Below, one piece after another: positions 1-4,774 of a DNA stretch of 5,284 nucleotides (the stretch's first letter is position 1; each line of letters opens with the position of its first letter). Source of the DNA: a bacterium (lineage in GTDB: Bacteria; JAMCPX01). Under the pieces are notes generated by a model that worked only from the letters and a program-made list of their open reading frames with translations, did no database searches and had not been told where the DNA came from. Made by a program: the position numbers and the translations under genes. The DNA lies in assembly GCA_021815065.1 (NCBI GenBank), contig JAKAHI010000124.1:1-5284 (forward strand), in the 5' to 3' direction.

Positions 1-233
1 ATATGCTGTCCTATGTACTGAATAGACCGTATCCAAAATATGTCTGCAAGTAGGTTGTTGTATCCGAACGCTATGTTTTTTATAAAGCTTGTTTTCGGAA
101 AATAGAATAACTCCGGGATTGGGTTGGTATTTTCCGGTGATGTACGGTCTATGGATTTACCGAGGGGGTAGAGGGAAAAGGCCAGCAGAAGGAGGATAAG
201 GCTAATCATTATTTTTTTAATTAAGTTATTCAT
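1..233 (-). CDS. Membrane-anchored protein, N-terminal part (probable TPR protein of pil/ABC loci), truncated by window edge
   Basis: An open frame of 77 codons runs from an ATG at 231-233 leftwards off the window without a stop. Residues 1-7 (MNNLIKK) are basic and residues 8-22 are strongly hydrophobic, so it looks like a signal anchor with the rest in the periplasm. Residues about 57-74 (GYNNLLADIFWIRSIQYI) resemble, from memory, the G-Y-x-x-L-x-A-D-x-x-W-x-R-x-I-Q-Y signature of tetratricopeptide-repeat proteins encoded next to ABC-2 transporters and pilins in deltaproteobacteria and relatives. No TPR unit is visible in the part present, so the family call is inferred from this motif and the context. 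It should be the last gene of the ATPase-permease operon. Oddly, no Shine-Dalgarno sequence precedes the ATG; a strong one is stranded at the end of the permease gene, about 500 bp upstream, beyond an inserted nuclease cassette. The other nearby ATG, at codon 9, has no better ribosome site. Confidence 0.6.
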   Translation of the reverse strand, partial: MNNLIKKIMISLILLLLAFSLYPLGKSIDRTSPENTNPIPELFYFPKTSFIKNIAFGYNNLLADIFWIRSIQYIGQH

Positions 234-303
234 GTCATTATTGTTCTATCGTTGAAAGCGCGGGTATACGTCGAAGTCCGGCCGGGCAATCCCTGTGCGT
301 GTA

Positions 304-375
304 GATTGCTTCGTCACTTCGTTCCTCGCAATGACTCCAGTGTACCGGTCATTGCGAGCGATAGCGAAGCAATCC
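304..375. repeat. Type A palindromic repeat pair (head-to-head), left of the GIY-YIG gene
   Basis: Two units face each other: 304-335 begins GATTGCTTCG and ends CTCGCAATGAC, and 348-375 begins GTCATTGCGAG and ends GAAGCAATCCC. They form a long imperfect stem with a 12-nt loop. A degenerate fragment (GGCAATCCC) lies just before, near 285-293. The 35 bases 301-335 match 686-720, on the other side of the nuclease gene, at 32 of 35 positions in direct orientation. Confidence 0.85.
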
Positions 376-387
376 CTCGGTTCTCCT

Positions 388-675
388 CTACAATTCAGCA
401 TATAAATCCTTCCATCTTTTATTCATTCCATCAATCAAATTAACCTTCTTTTGCCTTGAGCCACTTTTAATCTGCTTTTCTCTTGAAATTGCATTGTACG
501 CATCATCAAATATTTCATAATATACTAATTTGTTAATATTGTAACTTTTGGTAAATCCATCAACCAATTTTTCTTTATGTTCATATATCCTTTTCTGTAA
601 ATTACATGTTACTCCTGTATAAAGAGTTGTATTGTTTTTATTTGTCATTATATAAACAAAATATTGATTATTCAT
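388..675 (-). CDS. Small GIY-YIG family nuclease
   Basis: A complete 95-residue protein, the usual size of stand-alone single-domain GIY-YIG (YhbQ/UPF0213-like) proteins. The first strand pair carries the motif as FVYIM (6-10) and LYTGVT (18-23). Arg29 in QKRIYEH fits the catalytic arginine, followed by H33. Glu66 in the REKQIK block (65-70) fits the metal-binding glutamate, and the tail has the common KK-x-x-LI-x-x-MN-x-x-W pattern. Family members cleave DNA with a divalent metal, but the role of these small solitary versions is poorly known. The gene is clearly richer in A+T than the genes around it, which suggests a foreign origin. Its stop lies 12 nt from one palindromic repeat and its start 13 nt from an inverted copy (689-720). 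Only a weak GGTAG precedes the ATG. It interrupts the permease-to-TPR-like gene junction and is probably not a pilus component. Confidence 0.85.
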   Translation of the reverse strand: MNNQYFVYIMTNKNNTTLYTGVTCNLQKRIYEHKEKLVDGFTKSYNINKLVYYEIFDDAYNAISREKQIKSGSRQKKVNLIDGMNKRWKDLYAEL

Positions 676-688
676 TTATCTACCAGTA

Positions 689-720
689 GATTGCTTCGTC
701 GCTCCGCTCCTCGCAATGAC
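689..720. repeat. Type A palindromic repeat, right of the GIY-YIG gene
   Basis: The unit begins GATTGCTTCG and ends CTCGCAATGAC. It is inverted relative to the unit at 348-375, so the nuclease gene is bracketed by inverted copies whose GAAGCAATC ends both point inwards. The similarity extends a few bases outwards (CCGG next to the GTCATTG end in both). It lies 12 bp beyond the permease stop codon. Confidence 0.85.
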
Positions 721-732
721 CGGATACCGGCA

Positions 733-1536
733 TCATCGCATCTCCTTCCTGTTGAAAACACCCACGGACAGCATCAGCATAATGGCAATGTAAACAAACG
801 CGTAGGCTACAAGCAACAGCAGGTGGCTGGCAGTAGGCACAATGCCATAGATAGAAAGGTCCCTTAAATTAAGGTTCCCAAAGTTCGGGAGAATGTAATA
901 CAGCGCGCGCAGCAATACCTTTGCAACTTCACTATGCACCTTATACACCAGAGTTTGGATCGTATCAAGCCCGTTCCCTATGATATAAACAAAGAACGTT
1001 ATAATAGATGCAACGATAGGCGAGGTAAATGTGGAAAAGAACAGAGATATGGCAATAACAATAAGCATGGAAAGATACGAGTACACAATAGCAAGGACAA
1101 TATCCGAGGTAAAGATTGTTCTGATTGCCCACTGGGTATAATAAACGTTCCTGTTAAAAGAGAACAGTATCGCAAAAAAGATTATGGACATAAAGATGGT
1201 GACAACACCGACAAGGGAAGCAAGCCCGAGGAACCTGCCGATAAGATATTCGGACCTTTTGATGGGTTTTGTAAGGATTGTGTAGATAGTTTTCTGCTCA
1301 ATGTCTTTGTAGACGATGGACGCACCCATGAATATCGCTATCAATACGCCGAAGATCATAATGCTTGCAAGACCCACGTCCTGTGTGACCTTGATATACT
1401 CGCCCATGCTGAGTGCCGCAAGTCCGTATGATGCAAACATCATAAGCAATGCGAATAGCAATAAAAGATAGAGAATGCGTTCCCGTATACCTTCTTTAAA
1501 CCCTGTTGATGTAATGGCAAAAATCCGTTTAAACAT
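733..1536 (-). CDS. ABC-2 type transporter permease (PilI-like)
   Basis: A 267-residue polytopic inner-membrane protein, normal length for an ABC-2 permease. Hydrophobic segments lie at about 21-41, 56-76, 102-128, 143-167, 170-190 and 238-260, giving six helices. Between helices 2 and 3 is a cytoplasmic stretch with D78-I-E-Q-K-T-I and L88-T-K-P-I-K-R, the pattern this family uses next to the ATPase coupling site. YYILPN (213-218) is also typical of the subgroup. It pairs with the ATPase immediately upstream. In Myxococcus an equivalent ATPase/permease pair (PilH/PilI) beside pilA is needed for pili, but the substrate is not established, so the pilus role here rests on context. The ATG at 1534-1536 is chosen because AAGGAG (1542-1547) precedes it by 5 nt. 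The last codons contain AGGAAGGAG, and the stop overlaps an ATG (ATGA, 733-736), which looks like a relic of coupling to a downstream gene. Confidence 0.85.
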   Translation of the reverse strand: MFKRIFAITSTGFKEGIRERILYLLLLFALLMMFASYGLAALSMGEYIKVTQDVGLASIMIFGVLIAIFMGASIVYKDIEQKTIYTILTKPIKRSEYLIGRFLGLASLVGVVTIFMSIIFFAILFSFNRNVYYTQWAIRTIFTSDIVLAIVYSYLSMLIVIAISLFFSTFTSPIVASIITFFVYIIGNGLDTIQTLVYKVHSEVAKVLLRALYYILPNFGNLNLRDLSIYGIVPTASHLLLLVAYAFVYIAIMLMLSVGVFNRKEMR

Positions 1537-1547
1537 TAATTCTCCTT
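1534..1547. repeat. 14-bp direct repeat, left copy (permease SD and start codon)
   Basis: CATTAATTCTCCTT is identical to 1856-1869. Read on the minus strand it is AAGGAG, AATTA, ATG: the permease ribosome site and start codon. The two copies bound a block of inserted palindromic repeats. Confidence 0.8.
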
Positions 1548-1582
1548 TTGATTTTTTATGCAGCGGTTTGAATTATCAAGCA

Positions 1583-1676
1583 AAGAGACCTCACCTTCAT
1601 CCTCTCCTAAGAGGAGAGGAAATCAACCTTGCTGTATATCCTTCCCCTTTTAGGGGAAGGCAGGGATGAGGTCTTT
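1583..1676. repeat. Type D palindromic repeat pair (CCTCTCC/GGAGAGG)
   Basis: Two internal hairpins, TCCTCTCC/GGAGAGGA (1600-1607 and 1613-1620) and CCTTCCCCT/AGGGGAAGG (1640-1648 and 1652-1660), are enclosed by outer arms GACCTCA (1587-1593) and TGAGGTC (1667-1673). The nested layout suggests two related units in inverted orientation. It sits in the ATPase-permease gap. There is no U-tract, so it does not look like a factor-independent terminator. Confidence 0.8.
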
Positions 1677-1715
1677 CTCTCTACCATCGCATAAATACGA
1701 CCGCTACCTTCTATT

Positions 1716-1754
1716 GTCATTCTGAGTGGCACCGAAGGTGCCGCGAAGCAATCC
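1716..1754. repeat. Type A palindromic repeat variant
   Basis: It begins GTCATTCTGAG and ends CGAAGCAATCC, the same end signatures as the other type A units. The middle is replaced by a small hairpin, GGCACC/GGTGCC. It lies inside the repeat block between the ATPase and permease genes. Confidence 0.75.
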
Positions 1755-1760
1755 ATTTTT

Positions 1761-1846
1761 GTCATTCCGCACTTGATGCGGAATCCATTCTTTTCTTTCT
1801 GGATTCCTGCTGAAGTTTGTCCCGCCAGAGGCGGGACGGGAATGAC
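1761..1846. repeat. Type B palindromic repeat pair (GTCATTCC..GGAATGAC)
   Basis: The first unit, 1761-1786, carries CCGCA/TGCGG arms between GTCATT and AATCC. The second, 1799-1846, runs from CTGGATTCC to GGGAATGAC with a strong internal hairpin, GTCCCGCC/GGCGGGAC. The second unit is identical to 4062-4109 at 47 of 48 positions, which indicates recent spread or gene conversion. Confidence 0.85.
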
Positions 1847-1855
1847 ATACGTGCC

Positions 1856-1869
1856 CATTAATTCTCCTT
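1856..1869. repeat. 14-bp direct repeat, right copy (ATPase 3' end)
   Basis: CATTAATTCTCCTT is identical to 1534-1547. On the minus strand this copy holds the ATPase's last codons (AAG GAG AAT) and its TAA stop, overlapping an ATG as TAATG. That ATG now opens into repeat DNA only. Confidence 0.8.
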
Positions 1870-2865
1870 GATCATATTCGATATCAGCGTTTCCAAAGTC
1901 TGGCGTACAGGCTCGACCTTTATAATAGTAAACCCATTTTTCATAAGTTCCGACAAAACTGCATTTGTTCTGCCCATATCTTTAATATGGAAGATATATT
2001 GATTGTTGCTGGTTGCCGGGCTGTAGAGAATATCCTTGAGCCCCTGTTTCAATTGATCGGTTATTTTGCCCTTTGCAGTGATATCTACATTTACTATCCC
2101 TGTATCCACGAGCTCGGTTACTGATCCTGTTTTTATTATCTGTCCTTTTCTGATAACAGCAACACGGTCGCACAATTCCTCTGCATCGGGGATAATGTGG
2201 GAACTGAAGAATATGGTCTTGCCCTGCTTCCTGAGACTGCGCATGATCTCTTTGAATTCAGCCCTGCCGATGGGATCAAGCCCGCTCATAGGCTCATCGA
2301 GGATCAACAGCGCCGGGTCATTGATGAGTGCCTGTGCCATACCGAGCCTCTGAAGCATACCTTTGGAAAATGCCCTGAGCCGTGTATGGATTGCGTCTTT
2401 CAATCCCACAAGCTCCAGCTTTTCTTTGATAACAGCATCAACGCTACCCTTAAATCCCCCATTGTCAGAGAGAGACTCACTATGTTGCCCCCCTGATAAG
2501 GGGGGATGGGGGGTTAAAAATGAATCCTTCATATTGTACAGCCTGGCATAAAGCTTCATAATCTCAAACGCTGTAAGGTAAGAATAAAAATTAGGTGTTT
2601 CCGGCAAATATCCGATGTTGTTCTTTACATCCGTATTATCAATGTCCTTATCAAAAAGCTTTATGCTGCCGGAGTCGTGTTTAAGAAGACCAAGTATGGA
2701 TTTAATCAGGGTTGTTTTACCTGCACCGTTCGGACCGAGAAAGCCGAAGATCTCTGCCTTATTCACGGAAAGATCCACATTCTTCAGTGCCTCATACCGG
2801 TGTACAAACCCGCGCGGGTAGGTCTTGTTCAATGCTTTTATTTGTATAACTGTCTGTTCACTCAT
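1858..2865 (-). CDS. ABC transporter ATP-binding protein (PilH-like) with an in-frame repeat insertion
   Basis: A 335-residue cytoplasmic ATPase of the type that energises ABC-2 exporters. Walker A is GPNGAGKT (44-51), the Q-loop region is GYLPETP (85-91, with Glu for the usual Gln), the working signature is FSKGM (166-170), Walker B is ALLILDEP (185-192), the D-loop is SGLD (194-197) and the switch histidine is H223. The C-terminal 90 or so residues form the small extra domain common in this subfamily. It pairs with the permease downstream and follows the pilin genes, as PilH does in Myxococcus. Residues 116-141 are an extra proline/glycine/serine-rich segment, encoded by a palindromic repeat, between the Q-loop and the signature. 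Without it the helical domain would read NMKDS-VDAVIKEKL, a natural join. The reading frame stays open and all catalytic motifs are intact, so the protein is probably functional. AAAGGA precedes the ATG. Confidence 0.88.
   Translation of the reverse strand: MSEQTVIQIKALNKTYPRGFVHRYEALKNVDLSVNKAEIFGFLGPNGAGKTTLIKSILGLLKHDSGSIKLFDKDIDNTDVKNNIGYLPETPNFYSYLTAFEIMKLYARLYNMKDSFLTPHPPLSGGQHSESLSDNGGFKGSVDAVIKEKLELVGLKDAIHTRLRAFSKGMLQRLGMAQALINDPALLILDEPMSGLDPIGRAEFKEIMRSLRKQGKTIFFSSHIIPDAEELCDRVAVIRKGQIIKTGSVTELVDTGIVNVDITAKGKITDQLKQGLKDILYSPATSNNQYIFHIKDMGRTNAVLSELMKNGFTIIKVEPVRQTLETLISNMIKEN
2443..2520. repeat. Type C palindromic repeat inserted in frame in the ATPase gene
   Basis: About 78 bp with C-run/G-run arms: CCCCCCTGATAAGGGGGG near 2489-2506, plus a degraded inverted partner at about 2446-2467 (ATCCCCCATTGTCAG). 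The minus-strand frame adds 26 codons without a stop and encodes PPLSGGQ (121-127). Similar elements lie at 5097-5162 and, more divergent, at 2883-2979, both outside genes. Confidence 0.75.
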
Positions 2866-2882
2866 AATTTGTTCCTTTCTTA

Positions 2883-2979
2883 AGCCCCCTATAAAGAAGG
2901 GGACACCATGCCGGGCATGGACTATATAGTATATTAGTCTTTTCTTCCGTCCCCTCTAAGAAGAGGGGATTCAGGGGTG
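2883..2979. repeat. Type C repeat pair with central palindromes, upstream of the ATPase gene
   Basis: The left unit (2883-2905) has CCCCCT and AAGGGGAC. The right unit (2949-2979) has GTCCCCTCTAAGAAGAGGGG and then CAGGGGTG. Between them lie two abutting palindromes, CCATGCCGGGCATGG (2906-2920) and ACTATATAGT (2921-2930). They fall in the untranslated region just before the ATPase ribosome site. Confidence 0.65.
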
Positions 2980-2987
2980 TGTATCTC

Positions 2988-3014
2988 TTTATATGAATAC
3001 CATGCTTGTTTCAA
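2988..3014 (-). promoter_or_regulatory. Possible sigma-70 promoter for the ATPase operon
   Basis: On the minus strand TTGAAA (3009-3014) and TATAAA (2988-2993) are separated by 15 bp, shorter than the preferred 17. A promoter is expected here because a strong terminator separates the ATPase gene from pilin 1. The leader would be about 115 nt and include the type C repeat. The region is A+T-rich, so a chance match is quite possible. Confidence 0.25.
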
Positions 3015-3041
3015 AAAAACAATTCATCTTCTCTTGTGTCC

Positions 3042-3077
3042 GTCATTGCGAGCGACTGAAAGGAGCGTGGCAATCCC
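3042..3077. repeat. Type A palindromic repeat
   Basis: It begins GTCATTGCGAGCG and ends GGCAATCCC, with a diverged middle. It lies between the pilin 1 terminator and the ATPase gene. The rest of 2866-3113 shows no credible reading frame. Confidence 0.75.
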
Positions 3078-3113
3078 TTCTTGTTCTCCAGCCACATATC
3101 TTCTTCTCTACCT

Positions 3114-3142
3114 AAAAAAAGCCCCCCGAGGCGGGGGGCTTT
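3114..3142 (-). terminator. Intrinsic terminator of pilin 1
   Basis: On the minus strand a perfect 10-bp stem (AAAGCCCCCC with GGGGGGCTTT, 5-nt loop) is followed by a run of T continuing from the stem (3114-3120). It lies about 30 nt past the pilin 1 stop codon. The very G+C-rich stem and U-tract make this a textbook factor-independent terminator that should end most pilin transcripts before the ATPase gene. Confidence 0.92.
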
Positions 3143-3172
3143 GAAAATCAACCTAAGGTTAAATAGCTTCCT

Positions 3173-3772
3173 TTAGTTGTGGTCTACAAAAAGCTGAGTA
3201 GCAGTTTGCTGTATAGTGTTGCCAGCAGTTAAAAGAGTATCACTACATCCAATCTCTGCCCATTCTGTTATAGCACCAGCAGCCGGGCCTGTCGCATACT
3301 CAATAGCACCAGGTTGTACGTTTGTGGCTGCACACGGAAGTCCACCGGCTGGAATTACAATCGCCATGTATACACCAGCTGGATTGTCCGCTGGAGCCTT
3401 AACATCAAAATCCGCATTAGGTAATCCTGCTGTGCCAAAGGGGCTACCTGCAAATGAAGCAGGACATCCTGCTTGTATCCCCATGCCATTGTAATAACCA
3501 GATTCATATGGATCGTTTGGCGGTGTCCCGTTAGGCAATCTACACGGGAAACCATTAGCAACAAAATCAGCTGCAGCAGGGTATACACCTCCCGAACCTG
3601 TTGCAAAATCTTCATAGGCTAATTGCAGTGTATGCATACTTCCCTTTACTGATGCCTCTTTTGCTCTTCTCTCCATAGCGATGAAGTTCGGAATCGCTAT
3701 TGCCGCGAGGATACCGATGATCACAACGACGACCATCAACTCGATCAGCGTAAAACCTTTTTGTCCTTTCAT
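3173..3772 (-). CDS. pilA: Type IV pilin 1 (PilA-like major pilin)
   Basis: The preprotein has 199 residues. The leader is MKGQKG, cut by prepilin peptidase after Gly6, and the mature protein starts at Phe7 with Glu5 of the mature chain present. Residues 7-29 are the conserved hydrophobic helix (FTLIELMVVVV...AIPN) that anchors the subunit in the inner membrane and then packs the pilus core. The globular part has the PPNDPY motif (84-89), four cysteines (77, 103, 147, 176) that could form two disulfides, and a DHN C-terminus shared with pilin 2. The start at 3772 is chosen over an open-frame start at 3880 because AAGGAGG (3781-3787) sits 8 nt upstream, the leader length is right, and the longer start would lie upstream of the sigma-54 promoter. 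With its own promoter and strong terminator, this is the likeliest major pilin, though a pseudopilin role cannot be excluded. Confidence 0.93.
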   Translation of the reverse strand: MKGQKGFTLIELMVVVVIIGILAAIAIPNFIAMERRAKEASVKGSMHTLQLAYEDFATGSGGVYPAAADFVANGFPCRLPNGTPPNDPYESGYYNGMGIQAGCPASFAGSPFGTAGLPNADFDVKAPADNPAGVYMAIVIPAGGLPCAATNVQPGAIEYATGPAAGAITEWAEIGCSDTLLTAGNTIQQTATQLFVDHN

Positions 3773-3780
3773 AAACTTTT

Positions 3781-3787
3781 CCTCCTT
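3781..3787 (-). promoter_or_regulatory. Strong Shine-Dalgarno site of pilin 1
   Basis: AAGGAGG on the minus strand, 8 nt before the ATG at 3772. It decides the start codon and fits high expression. Pilin 2 has nothing comparable. Confidence 0.85.
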
Positions 3788-3810
3788 TTTCAATTTATAC
3801 CTGTTTATAA

Positions 3811-3826
3811 TGCATGGAGCGTGCCA
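3811..3826 (-). promoter_or_regulatory. Sigma-54 (RpoN) promoter of pilin 1
   Basis: The minus strand reads TGGCACGCTCCATGCA. Compared with the consensus TGGCACG-N4-TTGCW, only one position differs, and GG and GC have the correct spacing. Transcription should start near 3800, leaving a leader of about 28 nt that contains the ribosome site. Known pilA genes in several proteobacteria are activated through RpoN by PilS/PilR; no PilR site is identified here. The upstream stretch 3842-3999 is A+T-rich and shows no gene. Confidence 0.8.
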
Positions 3827-3999
3827 GCGTTTCAATGGCACAATGTATTGAAAAATAAGGATAATTACTTTGCTTGCCACTCTAAAGCTTAATAATTATT
3901 TGTAAAAATGACAAAAATTGGCAGATATACCCCCTGAAGAAACTATGTCAAAATAGTATATTTGCCGGACAGCCTCAAAATGGAGGAAGAAGAGCATTT

Positions 4000-4109
4000 G
4001 TCATTCCTACCCGTGGGCTTCTTCGAAGGCATGCTTGAGCAGGAATCCAGTTTGCTTCCCCCTGGATTCCCGCTGAAGTTTGTCCCGCCAGAGGCGGGAC
4101 GGGAATGAC
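4000..4109. repeat. Type B composite repeat downstream of pilin 2
   Basis: It starts GTCATTCC and ends GGAATGAC. The first 73 bases (4000-4072) match 4798-4870 at 68 of 73 positions in the same orientation, so pilin 2 lies between direct copies. The last 48 bases (4062-4109), with the GTCCCGCC/GGCGGGAC hairpin, match 1799-1846 at 47 of 48. No U-tract follows on the minus strand, so the hairpin is not a typical terminator for pilin 2. Confidence 0.85.
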
Positions 4110-4116
4110 AGAAAAG

Positions 4117-4151
4117 GATTGCTTCGTCGCAAAATTGTTTCTCGCAATAAC
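4117..4151. repeat. Degenerate type A palindromic repeat
   Basis: It begins GATTGCTTCGTCGC and ends TCTCGCAATAAC, with an A+T-rich diverged middle. It sits 13 bp past the pilin 2 stop codon. Confidence 0.7.
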
Positions 4152-4164
4152 AAGGAAGACCGAA

Positions 4165-4716
4165 TCAATTATGATCGCAGAAGATGTTTGTTCCAACCGC
4201 GATCCAGTTGCCGCCGGAAAGCAACGCACTGCTTACCCCTGCCATTGCCCATTGATCGTCTTCCGTATCATCTGCATAATAATAGAGGTACCCGGGCTTG
4301 CCGGCAGCCGGCTGGGTCAAGCCCATACAGGTGCCAAGAGGGTTCGCAGCGCTGTTCGCGACAAAATCATTGCTGCCGCATTTATTGGGTCCTGTATAAG
4401 AACCAAAGTTATATGCTGCATTACAATAGGGATCATTCGGCGGATTGCCCCCGACAAATTGCTTCATAAACACAGGGTCGGTAAGGACGCTGCCGGTAGC
4501 AGGATATTTTCCGCCGGTCACGGCACCATAGGTTTGAAATGCAAGCTGGAATGCATGCATAGAGGCTTTTATTGATGCCTCTTTTGCCCGGTTTTGCATA
4601 GCAATATAATTGGGGATGGCAATGGCAGCGAGGATGCCGATGATCACGACAACGACCATAAGCTCGATGAGGGTAAACCCCGTTAGAAACTTATCCGAAG
4701 CTCGTCTGTTGAGCAT
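4165..4716 (-). CDS. Type IV pilin 2 (PilA paralogue)
   Basis: From the ATG at 4716 the preprotein has 183 residues: leader MLNRRASDKFLTG (13 residues, basic, cleavage after Gly13), then FTLIELMVVVV from Phe14 with Glu at mature position 5. The N-terminal helix is almost identical to pilin 1, and RAKEAS, PPNDPY (92-97), an aromatic strand (GYLYYYADD) and the DHN end are shared or parallel. The rest has diverged, including synonymous sites, so the duplication is old. Four cysteines occur at 98, 113, 130 and 180. The frame stays open upstream to an ATG at 4956, but those 80 residues are mostly translation of a type B repeat, so the short start is preferred. No Shine-Dalgarno site precedes 4716, which leaves the start uncertain. 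It may be an alternative or minor pilin, or one whose expression is altered by the repeat in its leader. Confidence 0.85.
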   Translation of the reverse strand: MLNRRASDKFLTGFTLIELMVVVVIIGILAAIAIPNYIAMQNRAKEASIKASMHAFQLAFQTYGAVTGGKYPATGSVLTDPVFMKQFVGGNPPNDPYCNAAYNFGSYTGPNKCGSNDFVANSAANPLGTCMGLTQPAAGKPGYLYYYADDTEDDQWAMAGVSSALLSGGNWIAVGTNIFCDHN

Positions 4717-4774
4717 TCTATTTGTCAAAGGACTTATTGGTGCTTTATCTGCATCAATATCTTCCCCGGGTTCT

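Noticed and set aside
224..260. Duplication at the permease/TPR-like junction like the 14-bp repeat at the ATPase/permease junction (TTTCAAC shared near 252 and 760).
   Set aside because: Only about 7 bases match and the alignment breaks down beside them, so chance is likely.
252..867. Plus-strand frames at 252-443 and 664-867.
   Set aside because: They read through type A repeats (giving CRLLRH or SRLLRRSAPRND-like peptides) and run antisense to the nuclease and permease genes.
934..1431. 165-codon plus-strand frame.
   Set aside because: Antisense shadow of the permease gene; very rich in charged residues, no recognisable domain, no ribosome site considered convincing.
1583..1846. CRISPR-like array.
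   Set aside because: The repeats differ in type and orientation and lack regular unique spacers. They are dispersed palindromes.
1607..1858. 83-codon minus-strand frame between the ATPase and permease genes.
   Set aside because: It translates repeat DNA (types B, A and D) and opens from the relic ATG at the ATPase stop. No protein-like pattern beyond the repeats.
3773..3880. Longer start for pilin 1 at 3880.
   Set aside because: It lies upstream of the sigma-54 promoter, has no ribosome site, and gives an implausible leader. The ATG at 3772 has a strong SD.
3905..3957. Possible PilR sites (TGACA and TGTCA inverted, upstream of pilin 1).
   Set aside because: The pentamers are short, the DNA is A+T-rich, and no matching pair is evident upstream of pilin 2.
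4080..4575. Plus-strand frames of 129 and 156 codons.
   Set aside because: Antisense shadows of pilin 2 that start inside a type B or A repeat.
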